Assembly (NCBI GenBank): GCA_003223645.1
Contig: QHVT01000028.1
Span: forward strand, 1-64,000
Reading direction: 5' to 3'
Source of the DNA: Acidobacteriota bacterium
GTDB taxonomy: Bacteria > Acidobacteriota > Thermoanaerobaculia > Gp7-AA8
Length of the DNA stretch: 64,000 nucleotides
Shown here: one piece after another, positions 22,696-31,032 of the stretch
Numbering within the stretch: position 1 is the stretch's first letter
Layout of the letters: the number at the start of each line of letters is the position of its first letter
Translations under genes and position numbers: made by a program
Notes under the pieces: model-generated
Databases searched by the model: none
Told to the model about the DNA's origin: nothing
The model's input: the letters and a program-made list of their open reading frames with translations, nothing else

Positions 22696-25587
22696 GTGCG
22701 TCGATGGTTTGCCGCTGTCGCTGTGCTTCTCACCGTTCCCCTATTCGCGCAGACATTCGTCTTTCATCTGCGCGGCGATCAGGAAGTGCCGCCGACCGGC
22801 AGCGTGTCCAGCGGCGGATGCATGGGCCAGCTCGATCAAGTCGCGGCGACGTTTCAGTTGACGTGCGTGCACGACGTGGTCGGCGCGACGGTGATGCACA
22901 TTCACAAAGGCGCTCCCGGGGTCAACGGTCCGATCCTCCACGACCTCGCCGACCCCGCCAGTCCCGTCACCGCGACGTGGACCGGCATGACGGCGTCCGA
23001 CATCACCGACCTTCTCAACGGTAACCTCTACGTCAATATCCACACGTCGGGACGCCCAGCCGGCGAAATTCGCGGACAGATTCTCAGCCGCACGGTCGAC
23101 CTGGTGAGCTTCACCGCGAACGGCTCGCAGTACGTGCCGCCGAATTCGACGAGCGCGACTGCGAATTGCACGGCCGATCTCGATAATCCGGCGCAGTTTC
23201 TGGCCGTGCAATGCACGCACGACGTGCCGAGTCCCGTGTCGGCGCACATTCACGAGGCGCCGGTGCTGCAGAACGGACCGGTCGTCTTCACGTTCCCGAG
23301 TCCCAACAGTCCATTGAACGCGAACGTCCCGATGACGCCGCGGCTCGTCGCCGATTTCGCGGCGACGTTCCTCTATCTCGACATTCACACCGGCAGCGGC
23401 GGAGAGGACACTGCCAGTCCGCAAATTCGCGGACAAATCGGAACGCCGCCCGCCGGCGCCGGTACCGGCACGATTCAGATCAAGAAGGTTTCGCATCCGG
23501 CCGGCGCGAGCGGATTCGGATTCACGGACAACGTCAGCGCGCCGGGAACGTTCACGCTCAATGACGGTCAGACGCAGACGTTCACGACCGTCCCGGCCGG
23601 CACGTACACGATTACGGAGAACGATCCGTCGGCGAGCAATTACTCGCTGGCCGATCTCAACTGCAATGATGCGGACAGTACGTCCGATCCGTTCTCGCGT
23701 ACGGCAACCGTGCAATTACAGGCCGGCGAGACCGTCGTCTGTACGTTCAGCAACCTGCGAGCAGATCCGACCGACACGCTGTTCGTCTTTCATTTGTCGT
23801 CCGATCAGGAAGCGCCGCCGACCGGATCGCCGGCGCGCGGCGGCTGCATGGGCCGCTTCAATGCCGGAGCGTCGCAGCTATCGATCGTCTGCACGCACAA
23901 TGTCGACAATCCGACGGTCATGCACATTCACAAAGGCGCTCCCGGGGTCAACGGTCCGATCGTCTTCGACCTCGGCTCACCCGTTAGTCCGGTCATTGCG
24001 ACGTGGAGCGGCATGACCGCTGGCGAAGTTGCAGACCTGCTCGCCAACAATTACTACATCAACATTCATACGGCGGGTCGTCCGACGGGTGAAATTCGCG
24101 GACAAGTGCTCCCGCGAACCGTCGACACTGTAAATTTCACTATGAGTCCGGGACAGGTCGTTCCGACCGGCAGCTCGCCGGCGACCGGCACCTGCAGCGC
24201 GGACCTCGATAACCCGGCGACGTCGCTCGCGGTGCAATGCACGCACACTCTGCCGTCGCCCGATCTCGCGCACGTACATCGCGCGCCGTTCGGACAGAAC
24301 GGGCCGGTGGTGTTCACGTTTGCATCGGCGGCGAGTCCGTTCAGTGGAAATGTGCCGATGACGCCGCGCCTCGTCGCCGATTTCGCGGCGACGTTCCTTT
24401 ATGTCGACGTCCACGGCACCGGCGGCTCGGAGTCGACGACGACCGGCGAGATTCGCGGACAAATCGGCGCGCCGCCCTCCGGACCGACGACGGGAACGAT
24501 TCACATCGTGAAGACGACGTCGCCCGCCGGCGGAACCGGATTCAATTTTACCGACAATGTGCCGGCATCACCAGGCACGTTCACGCTCAATGACGGGCAG
24601 ACCCATACGTTCACGAACGTTGCGCCCGGCACGTACACGATTACGGAGTTGCTGCCGGCCGGTTATTCGGTGACCGACATTCACTGCGATGATCCGGGCA
24701 GCACAGGAAATCCGTTCGATCGCAAGGCGACAATCAATCTGCAGGCCGGCGCGGCGGTGACCTGCACGTTCCACAATCTCCGCTCATTCAATTCGAAGAT
24801 TTTCGTCTTCGACTTGTCGGGCGCCAATGAGGTGCCGCCGGTTCCGACGACGGACCGCGGCGGCTGCATGGGACAGTTCGATTCCGCCACGAGCTCGTTC
24901 TCACTGGTCTGCACGCACAATGTCGCCGACGCGACGGTCATGCACATCCATCGCGGCGCTGCCGGCGTCAACGGTCCGATCCTCTTCGACCTCGGTGATC
25001 CACTGAGTCCGGTCGAGGCGACGTGGACGGGAATGACTCCGTCGGACGTTGCCGATCTCATGGCCGGCAATCTCTACATCAACATCCACACGAGCGGACG
25101 TCCGACCGGCGCAGTGCGCGGCCAAATTCTCCCGCGCACTGTCGACTCACTGTCGTTCCCCATGAGCGGCGCACAGAATGTGCCGCCGTCGACGTCGACC
25201 GCCACCGGCAACTGCTCCGTCGATTTGTCCGACGACGCGATGAGCATGCGCACGCAATGCCGGCACAATGTCGTCAACGCGACGAGCGTGCATTTGCACA
25301 GTGGACCTCCGGGGGTCAACGGACCCGTTGCCTTCGATTTGCCGACCGCGCAATTCTTCACGCTCACCGTGCCGATGACGCCGCGCATGGTCGCCGATTT
25401 CGCCGCCGGATTCCTCTATGTCGACGTGCACTCCACCGATGCGCCGCAGGGAGAAATCCGCGGGCAGATTTCCGGATCCGCGCCGGCACTGTTCGGCGCG
25501 CCCGACGCGCCGACGCTCTCCGAATGGATGGCGCTGTTGTTCGCGCTGTCGATGGTCGGCGTTGCCGTGTGGAGACTGCGCGCGTAA
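22696..25587 (+). CDS. Large secreted protein with six CHRD-like modules and an IPTL-type sorting tail
   Basis: The 963-residue product has a signal peptide (1-18). Three repeats of a CHRD pair follow, starting near residues 21/138, 362/480 and 702/820. Each first member has FVFHLxxDQE-like strands and MHIHKGAPGVNGPI. Two prealbumin-like beta domains (near 259 and 602; LNDGQTxTFTxVxxGTYTIT) separate the pairs. It ends in PTLSEWMALLFALSMVGVAV and WRLRA, an IPTL-CTERM-like anchor. CHRD function in bacteria is unknown. Repeats are nearly identical at DNA level in places (MHIHKGAPGVNGP coded by the same bases at 22891 and 23920), which suggests recent duplication. The start is GTG 22696 with GGAGGTAGCCCC upstream. 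Confidence 0.85.
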   Translation: MRRWFAAVAVLLTVPLFAQTFVFHLRGDQEVPPTGSVSSGGCMGQLDQVAATFQLTCVHDVVGATVMHIHKGAPGVNGPILHDLADPASPVTATWTGMTASDITDLLNGNLYVNIHTSGRPAGEIRGQILSRTVDLVSFTANGSQYVPPNSTSATANCTADLDNPAQFLAVQCTHDVPSPVSAHIHEAPVLQNGPVVFTFPSPNSPLNANVPMTPRLVADFAATFLYLDIHTGSGGEDTASPQIRGQIGTPPAGAGTGTIQIKKVSHPAGASGFGFTDNVSAPGTFTLNDGQTQTFTTVPAGTYTITENDPSASNYSLADLNCNDADSTSDPFSRTATVQLQAGETVVCTFSNLRADPTDTLFVFHLSSDQEAPPTGSPARGGCMGRFNAGASQLSIVCTHNVDNPTVMHIHKGAPGVNGPIVFDLGSPVSPVIATWSGMTAGEVADLLANNYYINIHTAGRPTGEIRGQVLPRTVDTVNFTMSPGQVVPTGSSPATGTCSADLDNPATSLAVQCTHTLPSPDLAHVHRAPFGQNGPVVFTFASAASPFSGNVPMTPRLVADFAATFLYVDVHGTGGSESTTTGEIRGQIGAPPSGPTTGTIHIVKTTSPAGGTGFNFTDNVPASPGTFTLNDGQTHTFTNVAPGTYTITELLPAGYSVTDIHCDDPGSTGNPFDRKATINLQAGAAVTCTFHNLRSFNSKIFVFDLSGANEVPPVPTTDRGGCMGQFDSATSSFSLVCTHNVADATVMHIHRGAAGVNGPILFDLGDPLSPVEATWTGMTPSDVADLMAGNLYINIHTSGRPTGAVRGQILPRTVDSLSFPMSGAQNVPPSTSTATGNCSVDLSDDAMSMRTQCRHNVVNATSVHLHSGPPGVNGPVAFDLPTAQFFTLTVPMTPRMVADFAAGFLYVDVHSTDAPQGEIRGQISGSAPALFGAPDAPTLSEWMALLFALSMVGVAVWRLRA

Positions 25588-26085
25588 TCAACGTCGGAGC
25601 GCGAATCGCGCTCCGACGTAAATCGCCGGACCGGACGGACTCGCGGGCTGCGAGCGAAAAAGCTCGTGGCTGTGGTCATACTGCCGGACGCGGAGAAAAA
25701 CCTCCGCGCGCTGCCAAGAGTGACCGGCCTCGACTTCCGCGTTCCACGTCACGATGTTCGAACCGTAATTCGCCGCCGAACCGGTATTGACGACCGTCGG
25801 CCCGGCGCCGGCGAGAAAAAAGAATTGATTGCCGTCATGGCGATAAATCGCATCGAGATGCAGCGCCACCATGGCGCCGATGTCCTGCAGGTCGGTGTAT
25901 TCCACCGCCACATGGCCGCCGAACGAATGACGCCGCACCAGTAAATCCGCGGACGGCAAATAGCGGGGATTATCGAGGGAATTCTCATACGGCTGACGCC
26001 CGAGAGCGACGCCGGCGTCGATCCGAGTCTGCGCGAAAAGAGAGAGGGGAGTGAGGAGGAGAAGGAAAAGGAATGCCCTGAACAT
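25588..26085 (-). CDS. Small outer-membrane beta-barrel-like protein
   Basis: The 165-residue product has a signal peptide (MFRAFLFLLLLTPLSLFAQ). Alternating strand patterns follow (RIDAGVALGRQPY, FGGHVAVEYTDL, FFFLAGAGPTVV, EVFLRVRQYDHS), ending in a terminal strand IYVGARFALRR. This is typical of small beta-barrels, though the last residue is Arg rather than Phe. The family is not recognised. Its stop abuts that of the CHRD gene, tail to tail, with no gap. Confidence 0.65.
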   Translation of the reverse strand: MFRAFLFLLLLTPLSLFAQTRIDAGVALGRQPYENSLDNPRYLPSADLLVRRHSFGGHVAVEYTDLQDIGAMVALHLDAIYRHDGNQFFFLAGAGPTVVNTGSAANYGSNIVTWNAEVEAGHSWQRAEVFLRVRQYDHSHELFRSQPASPSGPAIYVGARFALRR

Positions 26086-26142
26086 GCGGAAAGTACGCGT
26101 GCAAGGAGAGAACCGTCCAAAGGGTTAAGATGACGCCGCCGC

Positions 26143-26712
26143 ATGTCCAAAACCCGCCTCGAAGCGTTCAGCGACGCCGTGATCGCGATCATCATGACGG
26201 TGATGGTGCTCGAATTACGGGTGCCGCATGGGGCGGACTGGACGGCACTGCGGCCGATGGTGCCGTCGTTTCTCACGTACGTCCTGAGTTTCGTGATCCT
26301 CGGCATCTATTGGAACAATCACCATCATCTTCTGCATGCGGTCGAGCGGGTGACGGGGCGCGTGTTGTGGCCGAACCTGCATTTGTTGTTCTGGCTGTCG
26401 CTCATTCCGTTCGTGACGGGGTGGATGGGGGAGAACCACTTCGCGGCGCTGCCGACGGCTGTTTATGGCGTGGTGCTGCTGATGTCGGCGGTGTCGTACA
26501 CGCTGCTGGTGATGGCGCTCGTCGCCGGGCAGGAACATTCGTCGCGTCTCTCGCGCGCGATCGGCCGCGATTACAAGGGAAAGGTTTCGCTGGTGCTGTA
26601 CGCCGCCGCGATTCCGCTCGCGTTCGTGAATCAGATGATCTCCGACGCGCTGTACGTCGCGGTCGCGCTGATCTGGTTCATTCCCGATCGCCGCATCGAA
26701 GAGCAGCATTGA
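26143..26712 (+). CDS. TMEM175-like potassium channel (DUF1211)
   Basis: The 189-residue product has six hydrophobic helices. The first carries the diagnostic RLEAFSDAVIAIIMTVMVLE (FSDAVIAI) motif. HHHLLHAVERVTGRVLWPNL fits the second to third helix region. Known members are K+-selective channels of the cytoplasmic membrane. ATG 26143 begins one turn before the signature helix, as usual. Neighbouring genes are unrelated. Confidence 0.88.
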   Translation: MSKTRLEAFSDAVIAIIMTVMVLELRVPHGADWTALRPMVPSFLTYVLSFVILGIYWNNHHHLLHAVERVTGRVLWPNLHLLFWLSLIPFVTGWMGENHFAALPTAVYGVVLLMSAVSYTLLVMALVAGQEHSSRLSRAIGRDYKGKVSLVLYAAAIPLAFVNQMISDALYVAVALIWFIPDRRIEEQH

Positions 26713-26772
26713 ATGCGGCTCTGTTTCAGGATCGATTGCGGAGTGGAACGAATGCAGCGTTAGCATATCGAC

Positions 26773-27816
26773 GTGAGATCTCTGCTCGTGCTGCTCCTGA
26801 TCGCGCCGATGATGCTCGCGGACGACGACGTTCGCGTTTCCGTGGAGGGCGCGCAGTTCGTGCTCGATGCACGCGATGCGATCGAAGAGGGCGTGCTCGC
26901 GGTGGGTGTGTGGGAGAGCGTCGGCATCGTCAATCCGGGCGAGTTTCGCGCATCCGTCGTGATGTCGCTGCGCCGCGCGGATCTGACGATCGAACAGGTT
27001 CCGTTCGAGCTCGCGGCGAAAGAGACGCGGGTGATTCGCATCGATCGCTTGTTCGCCGCGTCCGCGGCCGGCGGAACGATCTCGTTTCGATCGACGCAGC
27101 GCGTGCTGATGTTCGGCTACGCAAACGCGGCAATCACGCCTGCGGCTGCCACGACGTCGAAGCGCCGCTCGGTGCGATCGGGCTCGCCTCCGGCGCTCGT
27201 GCATCGCACGGTGGTACTCGCGGCGTCGAAGGACAACACGCTCTACGCGACGGGCGACGGCTCGATCTCCAACGGCAAGGGCGCGCATCTCTTCGCCGGC
27301 GCGAACGCGGCGGGAACACTGCGCCGCGCGCTTCTGGCGTTCGACGTCACATCGCAGATTCCGCCGGGCAGCACGGTCACGCGCGTCGCGCTAACGTTGC
27401 ACGTGTCGAAGTCGCTCGCCGGCACGCAGACGATGAAACTGCATCGCGTGACCGCTGACTGGGGCGAAGGAACGTCGAATGCAGGAACATTCCGCGATGG
27501 CATCGGCGTCTCGTCGCAAAACGGCGACGCGACGTGGCTGCATACGTTCTTCCCGAATCAGCGCTGGAGCACCGTGGGCGGCGACTTCGATGCGACACCT
27601 GACGCGTCTGCCGACGCGCTGACCGATGTCGCGTGGGAATCGCCGGCGATGATCGCGCGCGTGCAGCAGTGGCTCGACCAGCCCTCGACGAACTTCGGCT
27701 GGATCGTGATCGGAAAAGAATCCGATCCCGTGACGTCGAAACAATTCGAAGCGCGCGAGTCCGCGAACGCAACAACACGGCCGGCGTTGACGATCGAGTT
27801 CAACGCGCGGCCGTGA
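26773..27816 (+). CDS. Secreted DNRLRE-domain protein
   Basis: The product has 347 residues and a short signal peptide (MRSLLVLLLIAPMMLA). Residues about 20-125 are an uncharacterised beta domain. From about 145 a DNRLRE/polysaccharide-lyase-associated domain follows: KDNTLYATGDGSISNGKG, RRALLAFDVTSQIPPGSTV, KLHRVTADWGEG, and SKQFEARESANATTRPALTI. Such domains are found in secreted cell-surface and carbohydrate-active proteins. It starts at GTG 26773. The role is unknown. Confidence 0.72.
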   Translation: MRSLLVLLLIAPMMLADDDVRVSVEGAQFVLDARDAIEEGVLAVGVWESVGIVNPGEFRASVVMSLRRADLTIEQVPFELAAKETRVIRIDRLFAASAAGGTISFRSTQRVLMFGYANAAITPAAATTSKRRSVRSGSPPALVHRTVVLAASKDNTLYATGDGSISNGKGAHLFAGANAAGTLRRALLAFDVTSQIPPGSTVTRVALTLHVSKSLAGTQTMKLHRVTADWGEGTSNAGTFRDGIGVSSQNGDATWLHTFFPNQRWSTVGGDFDATPDASADALTDVAWESPAMIARVQQWLDQPSTNFGWIVIGKESDPVTSKQFEARESANATTRPALTIEFNARP

Positions 27817-27819
27817 TGG

Positions 27820-29361
27820 CTACGATGGCGGCGGCGGTGGGAGCTGATTCGCCGCGACCCCCGGATCGGGTTGCGCCGGGACGAACGTCGATCCGCCGGA
27901 CGCGCTGTCGTTGACGACGGTGTAGGCGAAGATCGGCGCGCTGGCGTCGAAGCTGAGCGTCAGGTTCGCTGCGTTCCCTAAATCGAGGTTCGGGAAGTAC
28001 GAGTTGAGCGAGTTCTGCTGCTGCGTGAGCGACTCGAGGAAGACCGTGGCCAGGCCGAGGATCTGGCCGGCGGCGTCGCGGAGCTCGAGGCGCACGGTAG
28101 TCGTGGCGGGATTCGGATTGAAGAAGCCGGTGTTCGTGCGCGGGCTCGCGAGCTGCGGCATCACGCCGCGGCGCAGCGCGTTCGCGCGCGGTTGCGCGGC
28201 GATGAAGGTGCCGAGCGTCCCCTTGCCGGCGAGACGCTGATCGTTGAAGGTGCGCGACGTGACGACGAGCGGCGTTGCGCTGGTGACGCGCAGCGCGCCG
28301 GTCGTGTTGTTGCCGCTGAGGGCGCCCACGATGTCGTCGAGGATGGCGGTCGTGCGCGGCGAGACGGCGAGGGCCATCGACGACGCCGCGTTCGTGTTCG
28401 GCAGAACGCCGGTCGTGAAGTACTCGATCAGCGCGACTACCGATTTGTCGTACGACGGATTGAAGATGCGCAAATCGGTGAAGAACGCCTGTGCCTGATT
28501 GTTGGTGATCCTGCCGCTGATCGGCACGTCGTATTCATTCGCCGGCGTGAGCTGTCCGCGAATCTCGCCGCCCGGAAACGCCGTCGAGTGGACATTGACG
28601 TAGAAGCCGGCCGGCGCGCTGACGAGATTCGTCTGGTCGGCCTGACTGAGCGTGGCGATCGACTGCGTGCCTTTCGTGCGGCCGTTGGGAATCTGAGCCG
28701 CCGACGTCGCGAAGTTGATGATCACGGGTCCGTTGGTGCCGGCGGCTCCGCGATGGATGTGCGAGAGCAGCGGAACGGCGATGCCGCTCGTGTTCACTTC
28801 CCACGCGAGCGTCGCGTTGGCCGGATCGAACGTGACGAACGCGCCGCCGACGGCCGTGCTGCTCGCAGCAGGCGGCACTTCATTCGACGGACGCAGTTCC
28901 GCGGCATACGTGATCGGTCCGCCGCTGACGTACGCGAGCTGGCCGCGAATTGCGCCGCCCGGAAACTGCACGGTGTGTACGTTGACGTAGAAGTTGGCGG
29001 GGTTCTGCAGCATGCGCTGCGCAACCGATGCGTTGATCGGGAACGTGCCGGTCATGACGCCGTTGTTGAACGTGCCGCCGAGTCCGATCAGATCGACGAC
29101 GACCGGACCGTTCGCGCCGGCCGGAGCCTCGTGGATGTGGAAGTTGTTGATCGGACTGCCGAGGCTCGCGACCGTGATCGTGACGGTGATGTTTTGACGC
29201 GTCGCGTCGAACGTCACCGTCGAGTTGCCGAAGGCGGGGATCGGGTGTGCCGGGACCTCCTGGTCCGGTGTGAGAACGGCACCGAGGGTCTGTGCGGAAA
29301 GGGAAGCGGCGGTGAGAACGAACGCGAAAATGAGCGCGAGAACCGCGGGACGAACGCGCAT
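27820..29361 (-). CDS. Secreted protein with two CHRD domains
   Basis: The product has 513 residues. The signal peptide (1-23, SLSAQ) is followed by CHRD domain 1 (about 25-145; NNFHIHEAPAGANGPVVVDL) and domain 2 (about 150-275; LLSHIHRGAAGTNGPVIINF). A C-terminal half of beta-strand type (FFTDLRIFNPSYDKSVVALIEY and similar) is shared by other Acidobacteria-like secreted proteins. It ends in a Pro tail PPPPPS. ATG 29361 has GAGGAG upstream. It is divergent from the LuxR-type regulator, which may control it. Confidence 0.8.
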   Translation of the reverse strand: MRVRPAVLALIFAFVLTAASLSAQTLGAVLTPDQEVPAHPIPAFGNSTVTFDATRQNITVTITVASLGSPINNFHIHEAPAGANGPVVVDLIGLGGTFNNGVMTGTFPINASVAQRMLQNPANFYVNVHTVQFPGGAIRGQLAYVSGGPITYAAELRPSNEVPPAASSTAVGGAFVTFDPANATLAWEVNTSGIAVPLLSHIHRGAAGTNGPVIINFATSAAQIPNGRTKGTQSIATLSQADQTNLVSAPAGFYVNVHSTAFPGGEIRGQLTPANEYDVPISGRITNNQAQAFFTDLRIFNPSYDKSVVALIEYFTTGVLPNTNAASSMALAVSPRTTAILDDIVGALSGNNTTGALRVTSATPLVVTSRTFNDQRLAGKGTLGTFIAAQPRANALRRGVMPQLASPRTNTGFFNPNPATTTVRLELRDAAGQILGLATVFLESLTQQQNSLNSYFPNLDLGNAANLTLSFDASAPIFAYTVVNDSASGGSTFVPAQPDPGVAANQLPPPPPS

Positions 29362-29466
29362 GACTTCTTCTCCTCTTGTTTGTGCGCCCCCGAGCTTGCA
29401 GGAAATGAGCCGATAAGTCCAAATCTGAACAACGTCACGATTGGTGATCGCCGATGATCCTGAAGG

Positions 29467-30402
29467 GTGGCACTCCGTCAAAATCAGCTCACGGTCATGC
29501 TCTCCGGGTTCGGCCGTCTCTTCGCCGACTGCCTCGGCGAAGCCGCACCCGAGCTCTCGATCGTCGAAGCGGACGGCGACTTGCTGCGATGCGTCGTGGA
29601 ACAGCGGCCGGACGTCGTCGCGATCTCGATCGACGGACAGACGCGCGACGTCATGCGCGCGATCGGAGGCGCGGAGCAGGACGTGCGCGTGATCGTGTAC
29701 GGCGTCGAGCCGTCGCAGGAGCTGCGTTGGATCGAAGCGGGCGCGCACGGATGTCTGCCGCGTGACGCGTCGCTCGCGGAGACGAAACAAACGGTGCGGC
29801 TCGCGGCGGACGGGCAGATGGCGGCATCGCCGGAGCTCGCATCCGCGCTGTTCTCGCGGCTCGCCGAGCTGACGCGCGCGCGCCGGCGCACGAACGTGTT
29901 GGAGTCGCTGGTCCTGACGTCGCGCGAGCTCGCGGTGCTGCGTCTCATCGCCGAGGGACTTTCGAATCGCGACGTCGCGCAGCGCTTGTCGCTGTCGTTT
30001 CACACCGTGAAGAACCACGTGCAGAACATCTTCAAGAAAACGGGTGTGACGCGGCGGAAGGATGCCGTCGATCACGCGCGGCAGCGGGGATGGCTCGAGG
30101 ACGCGGAGGTAGCGGAGCCGAGCGACAGGGAATGCCCGCCGGGGCTCGCGGCGTCACGCATTCGCGAGCTGGCGCGCGAGCTCGCCGGCGACGAGCCGGT
30201 GCCGGCGATCACGCCGCGGGAGATGGAAGTGCTGCGGCTCGTGGCGCGCGGACTCACGAACAAAGAGATCGCGCGGCACCTGCGCATCTGGCTGCAGACG
30301 GTGAAGAGCCATCTGCACAGCATCTACACGCGCCTTGGCGTGCGCACGCGTCGCGCCGCGATCGCCAAGGCGCTGCGCCTGGAGCTGATCCGCGAGGACT
30401 GA
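29467..30402 (+). CDS. Regulator with two tandem LuxR-type HTH domains
   Basis: The 311-residue product has an N-terminal receiver-like domain (about 8-115) that lacks an obvious phospho-Asp pocket. HTH 1 is at about 150-200 (LTSRELAVLRLIAEGLSNRD, VKNHVQNIFKKTG) and HTH 2 at about 235-290 (ITPREMEVLRLVARGLTNKE, VKSHLHSIYTRLG). Two complete LuxR HTH domains in one chain are rare. The start is GTG 29467. It is divergent, 105 bases apart, from the CHRD gene and is probably its regulator, by position only. Confidence 0.82.
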   Translation: MALRQNQLTVMLSGFGRLFADCLGEAAPELSIVEADGDLLRCVVEQRPDVVAISIDGQTRDVMRAIGGAEQDVRVIVYGVEPSQELRWIEAGAHGCLPRDASLAETKQTVRLAADGQMAASPELASALFSRLAELTRARRRTNVLESLVLTSRELAVLRLIAEGLSNRDVAQRLSLSFHTVKNHVQNIFKKTGVTRRKDAVDHARQRGWLEDAEVAEPSDRECPPGLAASRIRELARELAGDEPVPAITPREMEVLRLVARGLTNKEIARHLRIWLQTVKSHLHSIYTRLGVRTRRAAIAKALRLELIRED

Positions 30403-30933
30403 CTACAGTCCGCCGAGAATCTGGCGCGCCCGGTCGAGATGCGACGAGACCGTGCCGCGCGTCGTCTCGAGGAAGTTGCGCAGATCGCCGCGTGCGGACG
30501 GGATGAGCACCGTGTCGAGATTCGTGAGCAGCCACTGATGCATGTCGACCTGCGACTGCATGTACGCGCGGTCGAACGCCGCGCCGCTGTACGCATTGAG
30601 GTTCGTCATCGAGCGCTGGCCGCTCGTCTTCAGCTCGCTCGTCGTCGTGTTGTCGGCCGGCGTGATGCCGTTGCGCGCGAAGACGTCTCGTGCGGTGTTC
30701 CCGGCGTTGGTGTGGTCCGTCACCATCATCTGCGCGAAGGCGCGCACGTCGGCATTGGTCGCCTTGCTCAGCGCCGCGTTCGCTTGATCGATCTCGCCCT
30801 GATTCGCTGTGGCGAGGATCCCGGCGACGTCATTCGCGGCCATGCGGCCGGGCATCGTCGTCGACATCGATCCGCAGGAAATGAGAAAAGCCGTCAACAG
30901 AAATGCCATCAAACACAGCGTTCGCATACGCAT
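30403..30933 (-). CDS. DUF4142 lipoprotein
   Basis: The product has 176 residues. The lipoprotein signal MRMRTLCLMAFLLTAFLISC is followed by a helical DUF4142 domain: VAGILATANQGEIDQANAAL, VRAFAQMMVTDHTNAGNTAR, and the second half to DRARQILGGL. This ferritin-like helical family is periplasmic and linked to stress or colonisation phenotypes, biochemistry unknown. ATG 30933 has a strong GGAGG eight bases upstream. It converges with the LuxR-type regulator gene with no gap. Confidence 0.85.
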   Translation of the reverse strand: MRMRTLCLMAFLLTAFLISCGSMSTTMPGRMAANDVAGILATANQGEIDQANAALSKATNADVRAFAQMMVTDHTNAGNTARDVFARNGITPADNTTTSELKTSGQRSMTNLNAYSGAAFDRAYMQSQVDMHQWLLTNLDTVLIPSARGDLRNFLETTRGTVSSHLDRARQILGGL

Positions 30934-30996
30934 CGTTCCATTCCTCCGTTTTGCGTGCGGAGCAAATGGCGCACCCGGTTTTTTGCGAGCTGAGGA

Positions 30997-31024
30997 GCGG
31001 GGCAGGCTGGAAAGCCTGCCCCGC
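30997..31024. repeat. Perfect 12-bp hairpin between two genes
   Basis: GCGGGGCAGGCT pairs with AGCCTGCCCCGC around GGAA. It has the same core as the hairpin at 43059 (GGACAGGCTTTCCAGCCTGTCC). It stands between the propeller gene's 3' end and the DUF4142 start and could act as a transcript end, although no clear T-run follows. Confidence 0.7.
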
Positions 31025-31032
31025 ACCGGGGA

